From NCBI RefSeq assembly GCF_014844075.1, contig NZ_CP062165.1, forward strand, positions 5,332,001-5,396,000: 64,000 nt of DNA, given 5' to 3'. Below, one piece after another: positions 1 through 9,220 of the stretch; the first letter of the stretch is position 1, and every line of letters starts with the position of its first letter. The translations under genes and the position numbers were made by a program. Source of the stretch: Paenibacillus sp. JNUCC-31. GTDB lineage: Bacteria > Bacillota > Bacilli > Paenibacillales > Paenibacillaceae. The notes beneath the pieces were generated by a model. The model ran no database searches. It was not told where the DNA came from and saw only the letters and a program-made list of their open reading frames with translations.

Positions 1-677
1 TCCGGGTTCTCGTTTTTGAATTTGTCCATGATGTTCTCAAGGTCTGCAATGGTTTTCGGAGCTTCCAGGTTCAGCTTCTCCATCCAGTCCTCGCGGAGCC
101 AGAGCAGCGTATCGTCGTTATCGGTGTACTCCATGATCGGCATGTTGTATTTCTTGCCGTCCTTGGTGAACGGATACCACAATTCAGGATGTGCTGCTGC
201 GTGATCTTTCAGGGTCTGACTCGCGTACTTGTCGAACAACTCATCAATGGCGATGAATTGACCGGATTCGATCAACTGATTGGTCAATACCGCATTGGTC
301 GGTACGGATACGAAATCAGGCAGCTTCTCGCCAGAGGCGATAGCCAGTTGAAGCTTTTGTCTGTATTGATCGTCATTGGCCGGATACCAGGTATCTTTGT
401 GCTTCATACCCAGCGTTTCCAGCATCCAGCGATCGTGAACGTTATTTTCTTTGGTGTCCCCTTGCACGTATTTCTTCGGCATCAATACCGAACTGAATTC
501 GATGGGTGGGTCGTATTTTCCTTTGGCAAAAGCAGCTTCTGCTTCAGCTGAACCGACGGTCGCCGGTGAATCATCTTTGGTACCATTGTCACTGGCTGTA
601 TCGCCACTGCCGCACGCAGTGATCGTGATGAGCGCGATAACCATGAGCAGTGACCACCATGTTTTGAATTTGATCAT
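1..677 (-). CDS. Extracellular solute-binding lipoprotein, 3' end outside window
   Basis: This is the N-terminal 225 residues of a lipoprotein. A basic start and hydrophobic segment end in a lipobox-like LITITAC, with the lipidated Cys at residue 22, followed by an acidic Ser/Asp-rich linker. The rest reads like the large family-1 solute-binding proteins of Paenibacillus carbohydrate or polysaccharide ABC importers (LplA/YtcQ type). The ATG at 677 follows GGGGG. The gene runs off the left edge. It lies downstream of the regulator and kinase genes on the same strand, and the two permease genes diverge from that group, so it is the likely binding partner of those permeases. The ligand cannot be read from the sequence. 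Confidence 0.85.
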   Translation of the reverse strand, partial: MIKFKTWWSLLMVIALITITACGSGDTASDNGTKDDSPATVGSAEAEAAFAKGKYDPPIEFSSVLMPKKYVQGDTKENNVHDRWMLETLGMKHKDTWYPANDDQYRQKLQLAIASGEKLPDFVSVPTNAVLTNQLIESGQFIAIDELFDKYASQTLKDHAAAHPELWYPFTKDGKKYNMPIMEYTDNDDTLLWLREDWMEKLNLEAPKTIADLENIMDKFKNENP

Positions 678-753
678 TGTTCAATCCCCCTACGATGTAT
701 GATCTTTACAAGTGTAACTGTACCAATTTGAGCGGGAGGGCATCTATATGAGT

Positions 754-760
754 TTGTTAG
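754..760 (-). promoter_or_regulatory. Possible response-regulator half-site upstream of solute-binding protein
   Basis: On the minus strand CTAACAA occurs here, matching the core of the two CCTAACAA repeats ahead of the divergent permease operon. Only one clear copy is present, so a shared regulator site is a suggestion, not a firm call. Confidence 0.25.
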
Positions 761-816
761 TTTCGATAGGACTCTATTAGTGAATGTTCAAAAAGATCGG
801 TTTTCAGTCATGTTAT

Positions 817-2424
817 TTAATGTTGGTCTCTGTACTCCTGCGGTGTAACGCCGAATTGACGCTTGAACACTTTGATAAAATAAGCCGGGTCCATATAACC
901 AATCTCCATGCTGATTTCATATACTTTTTTGGTGGTCGTAACGAGCTTGTGGCAGGCCCGATCCATGCGCAGGCGCGAGATATAATCACTGATGCCTTCG
1001 CCCGTTTCAATCTTATATATCTTGGACAAATGGGTCGGATGCAAATTAACATGGTCGGCCAGTACACGCAAAGAAACATCCAGATGCAGGTTTTTATCCG
1101 TAAAATCCTGAATCTTCTTCACATACTCGGAACGAATGTCCTTGATCTCGTTGGACGTGCCTTCCTTGAGTTTGCCAAGCACACTAAGCGACCATTTGCG
1201 CAGTTTACTGATGGTGGTAAAAGCTTCTCCGCTCTGCAACCACTCGATATCGTCACCCATTAAGTTGGTCAACGTCAACCTGTTACGGTGTGCGAGATTG
1301 GTGAACGAAGCCGTAATTAGAAAACCAGCCTCCATGCAATGTTCCCACGATTCCGACCATTTCTCATCCAACTCTGCACAGACGGCTAGAATTTTTTCTT
1401 CTGCGGCATCCCACTGCCCGCTCTCCAGCAGGTGAATGAAAGTAGGCGGGGTATACAGAACGTCGAGCGGGCCTTGCGCCGCCGGAGTCTCCACGTCACT
1501 GACCCGCATCACGAATTCACGTTCGTCTCCGACAATCTGCCGGAAATAAGCGGAGGCCTGCCGAAAACGATCATATAACTGATCGGGAAACGCAAACCAC
1601 TCGGTGATGACGATGGAGAGGGAACCCTTTAGAAATTGCTTAACCTTGGACTGAAGCTGTACCGAAAGCTTCTCCAGTATGGTTTCTTTGCCAATGTCAG
1701 TATCGTTCTCTTTCAGTTGAAGCAGAAACACGAGATATCCATGCTCCTCCTTCACACCCCACACTTCCATAAACTCACCCATAATCTCTTCCGCCATATT
1801 GATGACCGCATATTCAAGCAAGGTTTGATCGTTGTTGTCATATTGCCCGAATTCTTCTTCCATCCGTACAAGCATTAACGCACAATCCCCGGCGTGGAAG
1901 GGCAGATCATAATTGGCAAGTTTGCGTGCCCATTCGCTGGAAGCAATTCGATGTCCCTGCAAAGCCTCAAGGAGCAGTCGACCCCGTAAATGCGGCAGAT
2001 TCTCCCGAAGGGTAAACTGGGTTCGTTTCAGTGAACTGATGAGCGCCCATTCGGTGTTTAATTGATCGATGGCCTTCTGAACGGCACCCATCAATTCATC
2101 GTCTGTCGGCGGCTTCAGCAAGTAATCGACGGCCTCGAACTGGATGGCTTTTTTAGCGTAATCGAATTCGGAATGTCCCGATAAAAGGATACATTTTATT
2201 TTTTTGTCACGGATTCTGATCCGTTCGATCAGTTCAATGCCTGTCATTTCGGGCATTTGAATATCCGAGATCACAATATCGATAGGGTGGGTATCAATTA
2301 GTTGAAGTGCTTCGTGTGCCGAGTATGCTTTGTGTACCTGCTCAATCCCCAGCGTATGCCAGGGCTTGGTCATGGACAGGTTATCTACCCAGTGTGCTTC
2401 ATCATCTACGATGATCATTTGCAT
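817..2424 (-). CDS. YesN-type response regulator, REC plus AraC HTH
   Basis: This is a cytoplasmic transcription factor of about 535 residues. The N-terminal receiver domain has the acidic pair at residues 7-8, the phosphoacceptor Asp54 in VISDIQMP and a Lys in LLKPP near residue 105. A long middle region of no clear family follows. The last ~100 residues are a double AraC/XylS helix-turn-helix ending in FGVTPQEYR. The start is set at the ATG at 2424, which has AGGAG 9 bases upstream; a longer frame up to 2466 lacks a ribosome site. It lies just downstream of the matching kinase and probably controls the ABC uptake genes on either side. Confidence 0.92.
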   Translation of the reverse strand: MQMIIVDDEAHWVDNLSMTKPWHTLGIEQVHKAYSAHEALQLIDTHPIDIVISDIQMPEMTGIELIERIRIRDKKIKCILLSGHSEFDYAKKAIQFEAVDYLLKPPTDDELMGAVQKAIDQLNTEWALISSLKRTQFTLRENLPHLRGRLLLEALQGHRIASSEWARKLANYDLPFHAGDCALMLVRMEEEFGQYDNNDQTLLEYAVINMAEEIMGEFMEVWGVKEEHGYLVFLLQLKENDTDIGKETILEKLSVQLQSKVKQFLKGSLSIVITEWFAFPDQLYDRFRQASAYFRQIVGDEREFVMRVSDVETPAAQGPLDVLYTPPTFIHLLESGQWDAAEEKILAVCAELDEKWSESWEHCMEAGFLITASFTNLAHRNRLTLTNLMGDDIEWLQSGEAFTTISKLRKWSLSVLGKLKEGTSNEIKDIRSEYVKKIQDFTDKNLHLDVSLRVLADHVNLHPTHLSKIYKIETGEGISDYISRLRMDRACHKLVTTTKKVYEISMEIGYMDPAYFIKVFKRQFGVTPQEYRDQH

Positions 2425-2657
2425 GTTGTTTGTCTCCTTGTTGGTTGAACGCAGACATCTGTACACTTGCCACTCCGATGACAGAATAACCTTCCGATCG
2501 CTGTTACCCCCGGATTTATTGAATGAATTTTATAATGTGTAAATCTGGTGATAAAGGCGAGCACTCCGTTTCTTCAGGTTTTTTCTGTCCGCTGCGTTCA
2601 CGTGTAAATGGTTCGTTCAAAATTAAATAGTCAACTTATATTATTATCGGCATTTCC
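2425..2657 (-). other. Intergenic region between kinase and regulator genes
   Basis: This 233-base gap lies between the kinase stop and the regulator start. Read on the minus strand it is AT-rich and holds a -10-like TTATAAAAT near 2530. I see no hairpin with a T-run, so read-through from the kinase gene remains possible and the regulator may also have its own weak promoter. Confidence 0.3.
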
Positions 2658-4445
2658 TTAATCGGAATCAGTATCCTCTTTCGGTATCTCCCAGATCATC
2701 TCGGTTCGGAATCCGCCGAGTGGGGATGGGCCGAATAGAAGATAGGATTGGCTGCCGAATAGGTGCATGATTCGCTGATTCGTGTTCCATAGGCCACAGC
2801 CCATTTCCTCCTGCAGCGGTTGCTGCATTTTAAGATTCAGCGCTTCCAGCTGATCCGGGTTCAAGCCGGGTCCGTCATCATCAATGTATATTTTACAGAA
2901 TCCGTTTGAGATTTCGCCAGTAATTCGAATTTCACCGGATGAATACGACTTCGCGACGCCGTGAATGACCGAATTCTCCACAATGGGTTGAAGCATTAAC
3001 CGTGGTACGGACAGGGCAAGCATATCCTCAGGGATGTCGATATGATATTCAATTCTGCCGTTGCGCAGTTTCTGGATATCCAAATAGTTGACGAGCAGAT
3101 TGACTTCTTCCTTCAGAGAAGATGTCTCCCGCTCCACTCGTGTCGTATAGCGATAGTAGGCACTTAGGTTATGCGCCATGGAGACGACGGCTTGCTCGTC
3201 CTTCATCTGGGCCATGTTGATGATATAGCCAAGACAGTTATATAGAAAGTGAGGATTGATCTGCGCCTGTAACTGCTTCAGCGTAGCTTCCTTGGCTCTG
3301 ATTTTTTCCTGGAACACGTTCTCGATCAGGTCTTGAATCTGATGTGACATATCATTGAATCGATGGAACAAAAATGAGAATTCATTCTGATCCTTGCTAT
3401 GCAGACGTACGGAATAGTCTCCGCGCTGCACGCGGCGTAAGCCTTGGATCAGCTTTTTGATCGGATATTGAATGTTTCGATATAACAGAATCGAAGCGGA
3501 AATACCCACCACAAACAGCAGAATCATAAAGAGATAGAACAGGTTCCGACTGAGCGAAATGGGTTCCAGAATCTGATAGAGTGGGACCACATCGACTAAA
3601 TGCCAATCCAGATAGGCAGACTTCACCGTGCTGACCAGATACTTCTTCCCGTTCAGCTTGATGACATCTTGGGTGGTATCCTCCAGGACGTGATCATCCA
3701 GATAGCGAATGAGTTCTTCGGATAACTGCTTGTCTGCACTGCGGTTCAGAATGGGCGAATCCCCCTTGTGATAAAAGAAGGGATCACCTTGTCCACCTTC
3801 CTTGTACGTATCCAGCATGTTCTGAATGTTCTCATAACTGAAGCTGGCTTCAATCACCAGATTGCTTCCCGTCAATGTTCCCGGCTGGGCCAAGGAATCC
3901 GTAAAGAACCAGTAAAAAGATTTCATGTCCTCTTGAGATTCGGTACCATCACTGTATGTCCATTGTCCGCTCATATTTCTTTTCAGGTAATCCTCATCAT
4001 ACCCGGATGTTCGATTATAGTTGGCGATGACATCTTGATTTTGCTGTGAATGCACAGCATATCGGGTAGGCCATATATCGGTAACCCCGGCTTGCAGCAT
4101 CAGCTTTTCCTGAATGACATATCGGGTCTGCATCTTGTCATAACGATCATTCCAAATGTTCAAGCCATTGAATGCTCTGACATTGGGATCTCTTGTAAGA
4201 ATAAGACTGAAATCCATCATCTGATTAATGCGGGAATCAATCTGACTGGATAAAAACGTGAGCTGTTTCGTATTGGAGACCTGTAGTTCTTTGCTTACCA
4301 CATCATACGTGACGTTGTTCGAATAGGTATACATGATAATAATGGGGATGAACAGGAGGATAATTAAGCAGTTTATTTTGGCAAACAGACTAAACCGGGA
4401 TCTCGTCGTTTTTTCAAATAATGTTAAGCGCTTCCATATATTCAT
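2658..4445 (-). CDS. YesM-type sensor histidine kinase
   Basis: This 595-residue membrane kinase has a TM segment near residues 22-44, an extracellular sensor region of about 260 residues, a second TM near 300-325, a HAMP domain, a His_kinase domain with phosphoacceptor motif QINPHFLYN, and a C-terminal HATPase with DDDGPGL and GLWNTNQRI. This architecture is typical of YesM/LytS-like kinases paired with AraC-type regulators next to carbohydrate ABC transporters. The start ATG at 4445 follows AAAGGAGAC. The gene diverges from the permease pair and precedes its cognate regulator. Confidence 0.93.
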   Translation of the reverse strand: MNIWKRLTLFEKTTRSRFSLFAKINCLIILLFIPIIIMYTYSNNVTYDVVSKELQVSNTKQLTFLSSQIDSRINQMMDFSLILTRDPNVRAFNGLNIWNDRYDKMQTRYVIQEKLMLQAGVTDIWPTRYAVHSQQNQDVIANYNRTSGYDEDYLKRNMSGQWTYSDGTESQEDMKSFYWFFTDSLAQPGTLTGSNLVIEASFSYENIQNMLDTYKEGGQGDPFFYHKGDSPILNRSADKQLSEELIRYLDDHVLEDTTQDVIKLNGKKYLVSTVKSAYLDWHLVDVVPLYQILEPISLSRNLFYLFMILLFVVGISASILLYRNIQYPIKKLIQGLRRVQRGDYSVRLHSKDQNEFSFLFHRFNDMSHQIQDLIENVFQEKIRAKEATLKQLQAQINPHFLYNCLGYIINMAQMKDEQAVVSMAHNLSAYYRYTTRVERETSSLKEEVNLLVNYLDIQKLRNGRIEYHIDIPEDMLALSVPRLMLQPIVENSVIHGVAKSYSSGEIRITGEISNGFCKIYIDDDGPGLNPDQLEALNLKMQQPLQEEMGCGLWNTNQRIMHLFGSQSYLLFGPSPLGGFRTEMIWEIPKEDTDSD

Positions 4446-4493
4446 AAATGTCTCCTTTTAATACGTATGTGAACAACCTCTTCAGATGATATT

Positions 4494-4521
4494 CCTAACA
4501 AAACACTATGAAGCCTAACAA
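4494..4521 (+). promoter_or_regulatory. Direct repeat CCTAACAA-N12-CCTAACAA, candidate regulator site
   Basis: Two identical 8-base copies of CCTAACAA start at 4494 and 4514, 20 bases apart, in the divergent region between the kinase and permease genes. AraC-family regulators commonly bind paired direct half-sites about two helical turns apart, so this is a likely target of the neighbouring YesN-type regulator. A -10-like GATACT lies downstream near 4551 without a good -35, as expected for an activated promoter. Confidence 0.5.
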
Positions 4522-4615
4522 TGTTATATAGTCAGACCTGAGAAATGCCTGATACTATTTATATCAGAGATCCCCATTACACACAAAAACTTTTTTTTGG
4601 GAACAGGAGCGCGCT

Positions 4616-5578
4616 ATGGAGGCTAATATGGAAGCTAACCGGGTACCTCAAGCGGACATTGGGAGCAAGCCGAACAGAAGAACAAAAAAACGCTACAAAC
4701 AACCATGGATTCTGCACTTCATGGTGTTGCCGGCGGCTATTATGGTCTTTATATTTTCATACATTCCGATGTCCGGGATTTTGATGGCATTTCAGGATTA
4801 TAAACCTGCACTGGGATTTTTCGATTCCGAATGGGTCGGACTGAAGCATTTCAGATACATGTGGGAAAATGATTATTTCCTGCAAATTACGTGGAATACG
4901 CTGTTTTTTGCCTGTTCCAAGATCGTCATGAACCTGATCATTCCGTTTATCTTTGCCTTATTGCTTAACGAGGTACGGAAGATGGCGCTGAAAAGAACGA
5001 TTCAAACGCTCGTGTATCTTCCACACTTTCTGTCCTGGGTTACGTTGTCAGGTATTCTGATCGACATTCTGGCCCAGACGGGTATTGTCAATCAGTTCCT
5101 GGTTTCGGTATTCGGCATCAAGCCGATCTTCTTCCTGGGGGATGGCAGCTGGTTCCGGTTCACGATTATTGCGAGTGATGTCTGGAAAGAGTTTGGTTTC
5201 AACACAATTATCTTCCTAGCGGCACTGTCCGGCATTAACCCTGCACTTTATGAAGCAGCTGAAGTGGATGGAGCGGGACGCTGGAAGCAAACGATGTATA
5301 TTACCATCCCGGCACTGATTCCCATTGGGATTGTAATCGCAACGCTGGCACTGGGTAATGTGCTTAACGCCAACTTTGACCAGATCTTTAACTTATATAG
5401 TCCGTTGATTTATCAGCAAGGGGATATTATTGATACGTTTGTATATAGAGAAGGTCTGCTGAGTGGGCAGTTCAGTTTCGCTACCGCTGTGAATCTGTTC
5501 AAATCGGTCATCAGCCTGATCCTGATTGTGATCTCGTACCGACTGGCTTACCGATTCGCTGGATACCGAATTTTCTAG
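4616..5578 (+). CDS. Carbohydrate ABC transporter permease (LplB/YtcP-pair type)
   Basis: This polytopic membrane protein of 320 residues is a binding-protein-dependent sugar permease. It has a hydrophilic N-terminus of about 35 residues, six probable TM segments and the EAA loop EAAEVDGAGRWKQ that contacts the ATPase. The ATG at 4616 follows CAGGAG; a second ATG at 4628 follows TGGAGG and could also be used. It is the first gene of a two-permease operon. No ATPase gene is present; in Paenibacillus such importers usually share a distant MsmX-like ATPase. Confidence 0.92.
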   Translation: MEANMEANRVPQADIGSKPNRRTKKRYKQPWILHFMVLPAAIMVFIFSYIPMSGILMAFQDYKPALGFFDSEWVGLKHFRYMWENDYFLQITWNTLFFACSKIVMNLIIPFIFALLLNEVRKMALKRTIQTLVYLPHFLSWVTLSGILIDILAQTGIVNQFLVSVFGIKPIFFLGDGSWFRFTIIASDVWKEFGFNTIIFLAALSGINPALYEAAEVDGAGRWKQTMYITIPALIPIGIVIATLALGNVLNANFDQIFNLYSPLIYQQGDIIDTFVYREGLLSGQFSFATAVNLFKSVISLILIVISYRLAYRFAGYRIF

Positions 5579-5594
5579 AAAGGAGGACGAACGA

Positions 5595-6467
5595 ATGTAT
5601 CATAAAACGATGCCTTACCGCATATTTAGCATATTCAACAATGTGTTCCTGACCATCCTTTCACTGCTCTGCTTGCTGCCTTTGTATCACTTGCTCATGG
5701 TATCACTTAGCGCATCCGCACCTGCAAATGCTGGTCTCGTCACGTTCTGGCCAATTGGATTCACACTGGAGGCGTATGCGAAGACATTTGCCAATACAAA
5801 CTTCCTCTCCTCCTTATGGGTATCTGTGGAGCGGACGGTACTCGGTACTGGACTTGCGTTAATTGTTAATACGCTTGCAGCCTATGCGCTCTCCAAAGAG
5901 ACACGGGTGTTCCGCGCACGTAATATCTATCTTTGGTATTTTGTCATCACGATGCTGTTCAGCGGTGGCCTCATTCCGGGGTATATCCTGATTCTGAAGC
6001 TGGGACTGATGAACACATTGCTGGCCTTGATCTTGCCGGGATTGGTTGCGGTGTTCAACATTATTCTGTTGCTGAATTTCTTCCGTACCGTTCCGAAGGA
6101 TCTGGAGGAAGCTGCATTTATCGATGGCGCAGGACATTTCCAGACGTTTATCAAAATCTATCTGCCCGTCTCCGTACCCGTTATTGCAACGGTTTCACTC
6201 TTCATGATGGTTGGGCATTGGAACGCATACTTTGATGGGATTATCTACATCCGTGACGCGGAAAAGCTGCCACTTGCGACTTTCATGCAGACGATCATCG
6301 TACAGGCCGATATGTCGAAGCTTGATCCAGAAGCGGTGAAGAACCTGTCCCAACGGACGATTCGTGCTTCGCAGATCTTTATCAGTGCGCTCCCGATCTT
6401 GCTGGTGTATCCGTTCCTGCAACGGTACTTTGTAACCGGGATTGTGGTTGGGGCTGTGAAGGAGTAG
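5595..6467 (+). CDS. Carbohydrate ABC transporter permease (LplC type)
   Basis: This is the second permease of the importer, 290 residues with six probable TM segments and the EAA loop EEAAFIDGAGHFQTF. The sequence resembles the YtcP/LplC subfamily, which pairs with LplB-type permeases. It starts 16 bases after the first permease stop behind AAAGGAGGA, so the two are co-transcribed. It ends in a short basic-free tail GAVKE typical of the family and is followed by a terminator. Confidence 0.93.
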   Translation: MYHKTMPYRIFSIFNNVFLTILSLLCLLPLYHLLMVSLSASAPANAGLVTFWPIGFTLEAYAKTFANTNFLSSLWVSVERTVLGTGLALIVNTLAAYALSKETRVFRARNIYLWYFVITMLFSGGLIPGYILILKLGLMNTLLALILPGLVAVFNIILLLNFFRTVPKDLEEAAFIDGAGHFQTFIKIYLPVSVPVIATVSLFMMVGHWNAYFDGIIYIRDAEKLPLATFMQTIIVQADMSKLDPEAVKNLSQRTIRASQIFISALPILLVYPFLQRYFVTGIVVGAVKE

Positions 6468-6517
6468 TTAAATGTAGAGGTTAGAATAGGGTTGTAAAAT
6501 GGAGTCACTGAACTGGG

Positions 6518-6545
6518 GAAGGCCAGGGAGGTGGCTTCTTTTTTG
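6518..6545 (+). terminator. Rho-independent terminator after permease operon
   Basis: GAAG and CCA, split by one bulged G, pair with TGGCTTC around a GGGAGG loop; a run of T follows. This probably ends the permease transcript. Confidence 0.65.
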
Positions 6546-6614
6546 TTGTGGAATAGAAGTATATTACCTTTAATTGAATAAAATGGTACTATGAGAATTG
6601 AATTAATAGCATGA

Positions 6615-6926
6615 GTCTTTCGCCAAGGCCACATACTCGTTTCGCCAGCCTATATTACGAATGTACTAGATTTCGATGTGCCTGGTAAAGGGATATGGTG
6701 GGATAACGAAGCCAAAAGTGTAATTTTTGCATATGTCGAGTCTGGAAGAATGATTTTCAGGGAAGCTAGGAAGCAACCAGACACACTCAGCATTCGCTGG
6801 GTCGTTAATACAGGAACGTTAAACGATTTCGTTAAACTGGAAACATCCAGGCTCGATCTCAAATATTCGTTGAAGGGTAGGAGGATATATGGGTTCAAGA
6901 ATAATGCATCTGGTAATTGCAAATAG
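6615..6926 (+). pseudogene. Possible coding remnant, unknown family
   Basis: This frame is open from just after a stop at 6612 to 6926. Its later part (from a GTG at 6678) reads like real protein, with motifs such as GKGIWWDNEAKSVIF and LNDFVKLETSRLDL. No ribosome site precedes the GTG and I do not recognise a family. It overlaps the start of the next gene by 38 bases. The lack of a start, together with fragments elsewhere in the window, suggests the 3' end of a decayed gene. The rest of the 6468-6888 gap holds only the terminator. Confidence 0.25.
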
Positions 6927-7509
6927 AATTGCTGATAGCCTATCAATCAAAGATAAGATACCTTTTTTACTTGGAAGTATCGCTCCGGATGCTGTTTCAT
7001 CAAAAGATTCGTCACATTTCTTTGCTGGTGAAGTACAAGATTTTTCAAGGAACGTTGACTACAAAGGCTTTATACATAAATATAGTTCGCAAGCAGAAGA
7101 CTTATATGTACTTGGTTATTTTACACATTTGATTGCTGATGATATATGGTTGAAAGGTTTCAATCTGCCTTGGTTAAAAAACAGAATGGATGCAGACGCT
7201 GGATTATATAAACTGTATCATAATGATTTCAGAATATTGAATGGGAAGTTATTAGAGCATTATGGATACACAGATGAATTAAGAAGGTCGCTGAATTACA
7301 CTCCTACATTACCTGAATTAGATGAAGTTAAATCAAAAGATGTCGAAAAATTCGTTCCATATGTATTGGGTGATATGGAATATGATAACGCAATATTGAA
7401 TGAAAATCTTAATGTTTTTACGTTTAACCAGATCGTTGGATACTTAGAGACATCAGTCGATATGGGATTATTGAATATGAGGTATGTAAAGATAAAGTAT
7501 AATTTGTAG
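6889..7509 (+). CDS. Zinc-dependent phospholipase C-like protein
   Basis: This 206-residue protein has the N-terminal pattern MGSRIMHLVIA followed by a GSIAPDA motif, then histidines in HKYSSQAEDLYVLGY and THLIADDIW. These match the zinc-dependent phospholipase C/D-like helical fold, where conserved His and Asp residues bind zinc. No signal peptide is visible, so it probably acts in the cytoplasm; substrates of these bacterial members are unknown. The ATG at 6889 follows AGGAGG. A paralogue lies at 54675 and an N-terminal fragment of a third at 40704. Confidence 0.75.
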   Translation: MGSRIMHLVIANRIADSLSIKDKIPFLLGSIAPDAVSSKDSSHFFAGEVQDFSRNVDYKGFIHKYSSQAEDLYVLGYFTHLIADDIWLKGFNLPWLKNRMDADAGLYKLYHNDFRILNGKLLEHYGYTDELRRSLNYTPTLPELDEVKSKDVEKFVPYVLGDMEYDNAILNENLNVFTFNQIVGYLETSVDMGLLNMRYVKIKYNL

Positions 7510-7807
7510 GCTCTATTTCTGAAAAGTGGAGATCGGAACGAAGCCCGTTGCCCCTACAGCCCCAATCCTGCTATAATTTGGGTATATCAATTGCATTGGG
7601 GGTTATACCGTGGCAATATTGGCAGTGCCGGATTGCTCGTTCGCTAGAAAGGCCTTACGCAAAGCCTGAATAGGGGCGGACTTTGTGTAGGGCGCGACGA
7701 GAATGAAATCGATCGCCCTGAGAGTGTCATCAACATAACGTTTCACCCCGCAGGCTTTGCACCTTATCTTATTCGCTTTTCCTAATAAAAATAAGGGGCT
7801 GAAAGCC
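7510..7807. other. Intergenic region with weak minus-strand reading frame
   Basis: This 298-base stretch has locally higher GC than the preceding gene. A minus-strand frame (7603 to about 7809) would encode about 68 residues with CKACGVKRYVDDTL and APYTKSAPIQALRK. It could be the C-terminal scrap of a lost gene because its start overlaps the next gene and lacks a ribosome site. I do not recognise the family. A weak plus-strand -10 (TATAAT, near 7571) is also visible. Confidence 0.2.
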
Positions 7808-8449
7808 ATGCAAACACCATTTATTCACAATCATCAATTCAATTACATTCACAAACAAGCTGATTTCCTGCTCAAAACGTTACGCTCGGTTGTGGATCGA
7901 AAAGTACTGGAAACTGTGCGCTATACAGTTGGCACGAATGCAGTGGGCATCTTTAATGAACTGACTCCGGAGCAGAAGGAACTGCTGGAGCAGTTATCGA
8001 CGTATGAGACGACACATGACTTGCAGACGTATCTATACCAGCTCGAATCACATCTAATTCCGTTTCCGCAAGTATCCGCGAAGCAGATTCAGAAGCTGTT
8101 TCCCAAGGTAAAGAAGCTTAAAGTGCCGGATCTGGAATCCATCGATTACGCACGTACAACTTATCTGAGATGGACCGATATTGGTACCGATCGCTTGTTC
8201 ATCGTGTATCCGTACGAAGGCAGTTTCCAAGGGATTGAGGGGCGAATTACGGCGACGAACAAGAAGGGATACTGTATGTTCTGTCATCGCCATCAGGAGC
8301 TTGGATTCTTCAACGTGAAGACCAAGAACCATACGCCGGATAACATTTCTTCCGTTGCCCAGTACGTATGTATGGATAACACGGTTTGTAACCATAGCAT
8401 CACCGATACCACCATGCTGGAGAGGTTTCTTCTCTCGACAGTAAAATAA
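7808..8449 (+). CDS. FusB/FusC-family EF-G-binding protein
   Basis: This protein of about 213 residues has the two-part layout of FusB/FusC/Fbp proteins: a helical N-terminal half and a C-terminal treble-clef zinc finger with Cys pairs in YCMFCHRH and YVCMDNTVCNH. FusB proteins bind domain IV of elongation factor G, help release stalled EF-G from the ribosome and confer fusidic acid resistance in staphylococci; many Firmicutes carry chromosomal homologues. The ATG at 7808 (MQTPFIHNHQF) is preferred over an upstream TTG at 7757, although its ribosome site (AAGGGG) is modest. A strong terminator follows. Confidence 0.85.
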   Translation: MQTPFIHNHQFNYIHKQADFLLKTLRSVVDRKVLETVRYTVGTNAVGIFNELTPEQKELLEQLSTYETTHDLQTYLYQLESHLIPFPQVSAKQIQKLFPKVKKLKVPDLESIDYARTTYLRWTDIGTDRLFIVYPYEGSFQGIEGRITATNKKGYCMFCHRHQELGFFNVKTKNHTPDNISSVAQYVCMDNTVCNHSITDTTMLERFLLSTVK

Positions 8450-8465
8450 AGCAAGGCACAAAGAC

Positions 8466-8492
8466 AGGTCGCTCTTCGGAGCGACCTTTTTT
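8466..8492 (+). terminator. Strong intrinsic terminator after EF-G-binding gene
   Basis: A perfect 9-bp stem AGGTCGCTC/GAGCGACCT with a stable TTCG tetraloop is followed by six T. Confidence 0.9.
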
Positions 8493-8632
8493 CATGTTAA
8501 AGGGTAGTTTTCTTCCTACCGTAAACGCGAGAGGTTGGCGTAATGGTTAACGTGATTTATTTTCACAAAGAAGGCTTCAAGCCATAGAAATTAAAACAGA
8601 TCTTCAGACTTCATATTGGGGTTGTAATATCG

Positions 8633-9220
8633 TTATAGAGTCGGATTTTCGCTGGCATAGTTTAATCCCAATTGATGCGCCTGCTTCAGCAGCGTCTCGT
8701 AATGCTCAGGCTTGGCATCCAACGTTTCATATAAAAATTCAACGCTCGACTGGGACACGCCGCAGTAATCGGCAATACCGACATTGAGCAGATTGGCGAT
8801 CGATTGCCCATAGTTGCGCTTATGCATCTGTTCTTCCGTCACGCCGGAAAGAGCGATCCACAATATCTGCTGATGAGGAAGTTTGTTCGCGCCATAGGCA
8901 AACCCGTTATTCATGACACGATCCACATATCCTTTCAGCATGGCTGGCAGATGCCACCACCATAGGGGAAACACGAAAGCGACAGCATCGTGCTTCTTCA
9001 AACGCTCCATTTCCGTTTCAATCTCAGGGGAGAACACCTGACGTTCTTGGGTGTAATCCGGTTCATCTGCTGCTCGCAGGACAGGGTCGAAACCTATCTC
9101 ATGCAAATCCAATATCTCATAACCGTGACCAGCCTCAGCAAGACCCTGTACAAAACGATCAGCTACCTGAAAGGTCAGGGAATCTTTTCTTGAATGCGAT
9201 ACAACGACTAATACGTTCAT
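8633..9220 (-). CDS. Flavodoxin-fold NAD(P)H oxidoreductase (KefF/MdaB/YwrO-like)
   Basis: This soluble protein of 195 residues belongs to the NAD(P)H quinone reductase family with a flavodoxin-like fold. It opens with a flavin-phosphate loop in VVSHSRKDSLT and carries the signature FPLWWWHLPAMLKGYVDRV around residues 82-100. Such enzymes reduce quinones or other electrophiles by two-electron transfer using FMN or FAD. The ATG at 9220 is preceded by AAAGG about 13 bases upstream. It diverges from an HxlR-type regulator, a layout known for redox-sensing YodB/HypR-like pairs. Confidence 0.88.
   Translation of the reverse strand: MNVLVVVSHSRKDSLTFQVADRFVQGLAEAGHGYEILDLHEIGFDPVLRAADEPDYTQERQVFSPEIETEMERLKKHDAVAFVFPLWWWHLPAMLKGYVDRVMNNGFAYGANKLPHQQILWIALSGVTEEQMHKRNYGQSIANLLNVGIADYCGVSQSSVEFLYETLDAKPEHYETLLKQAHQLGLNYASENPTL

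Noticed and set aside
8054..8461. 135-residue minus-strand frame
   Set aside because: Antisense to the EF-G-binding protein and crosses its stop; no ribosome site.
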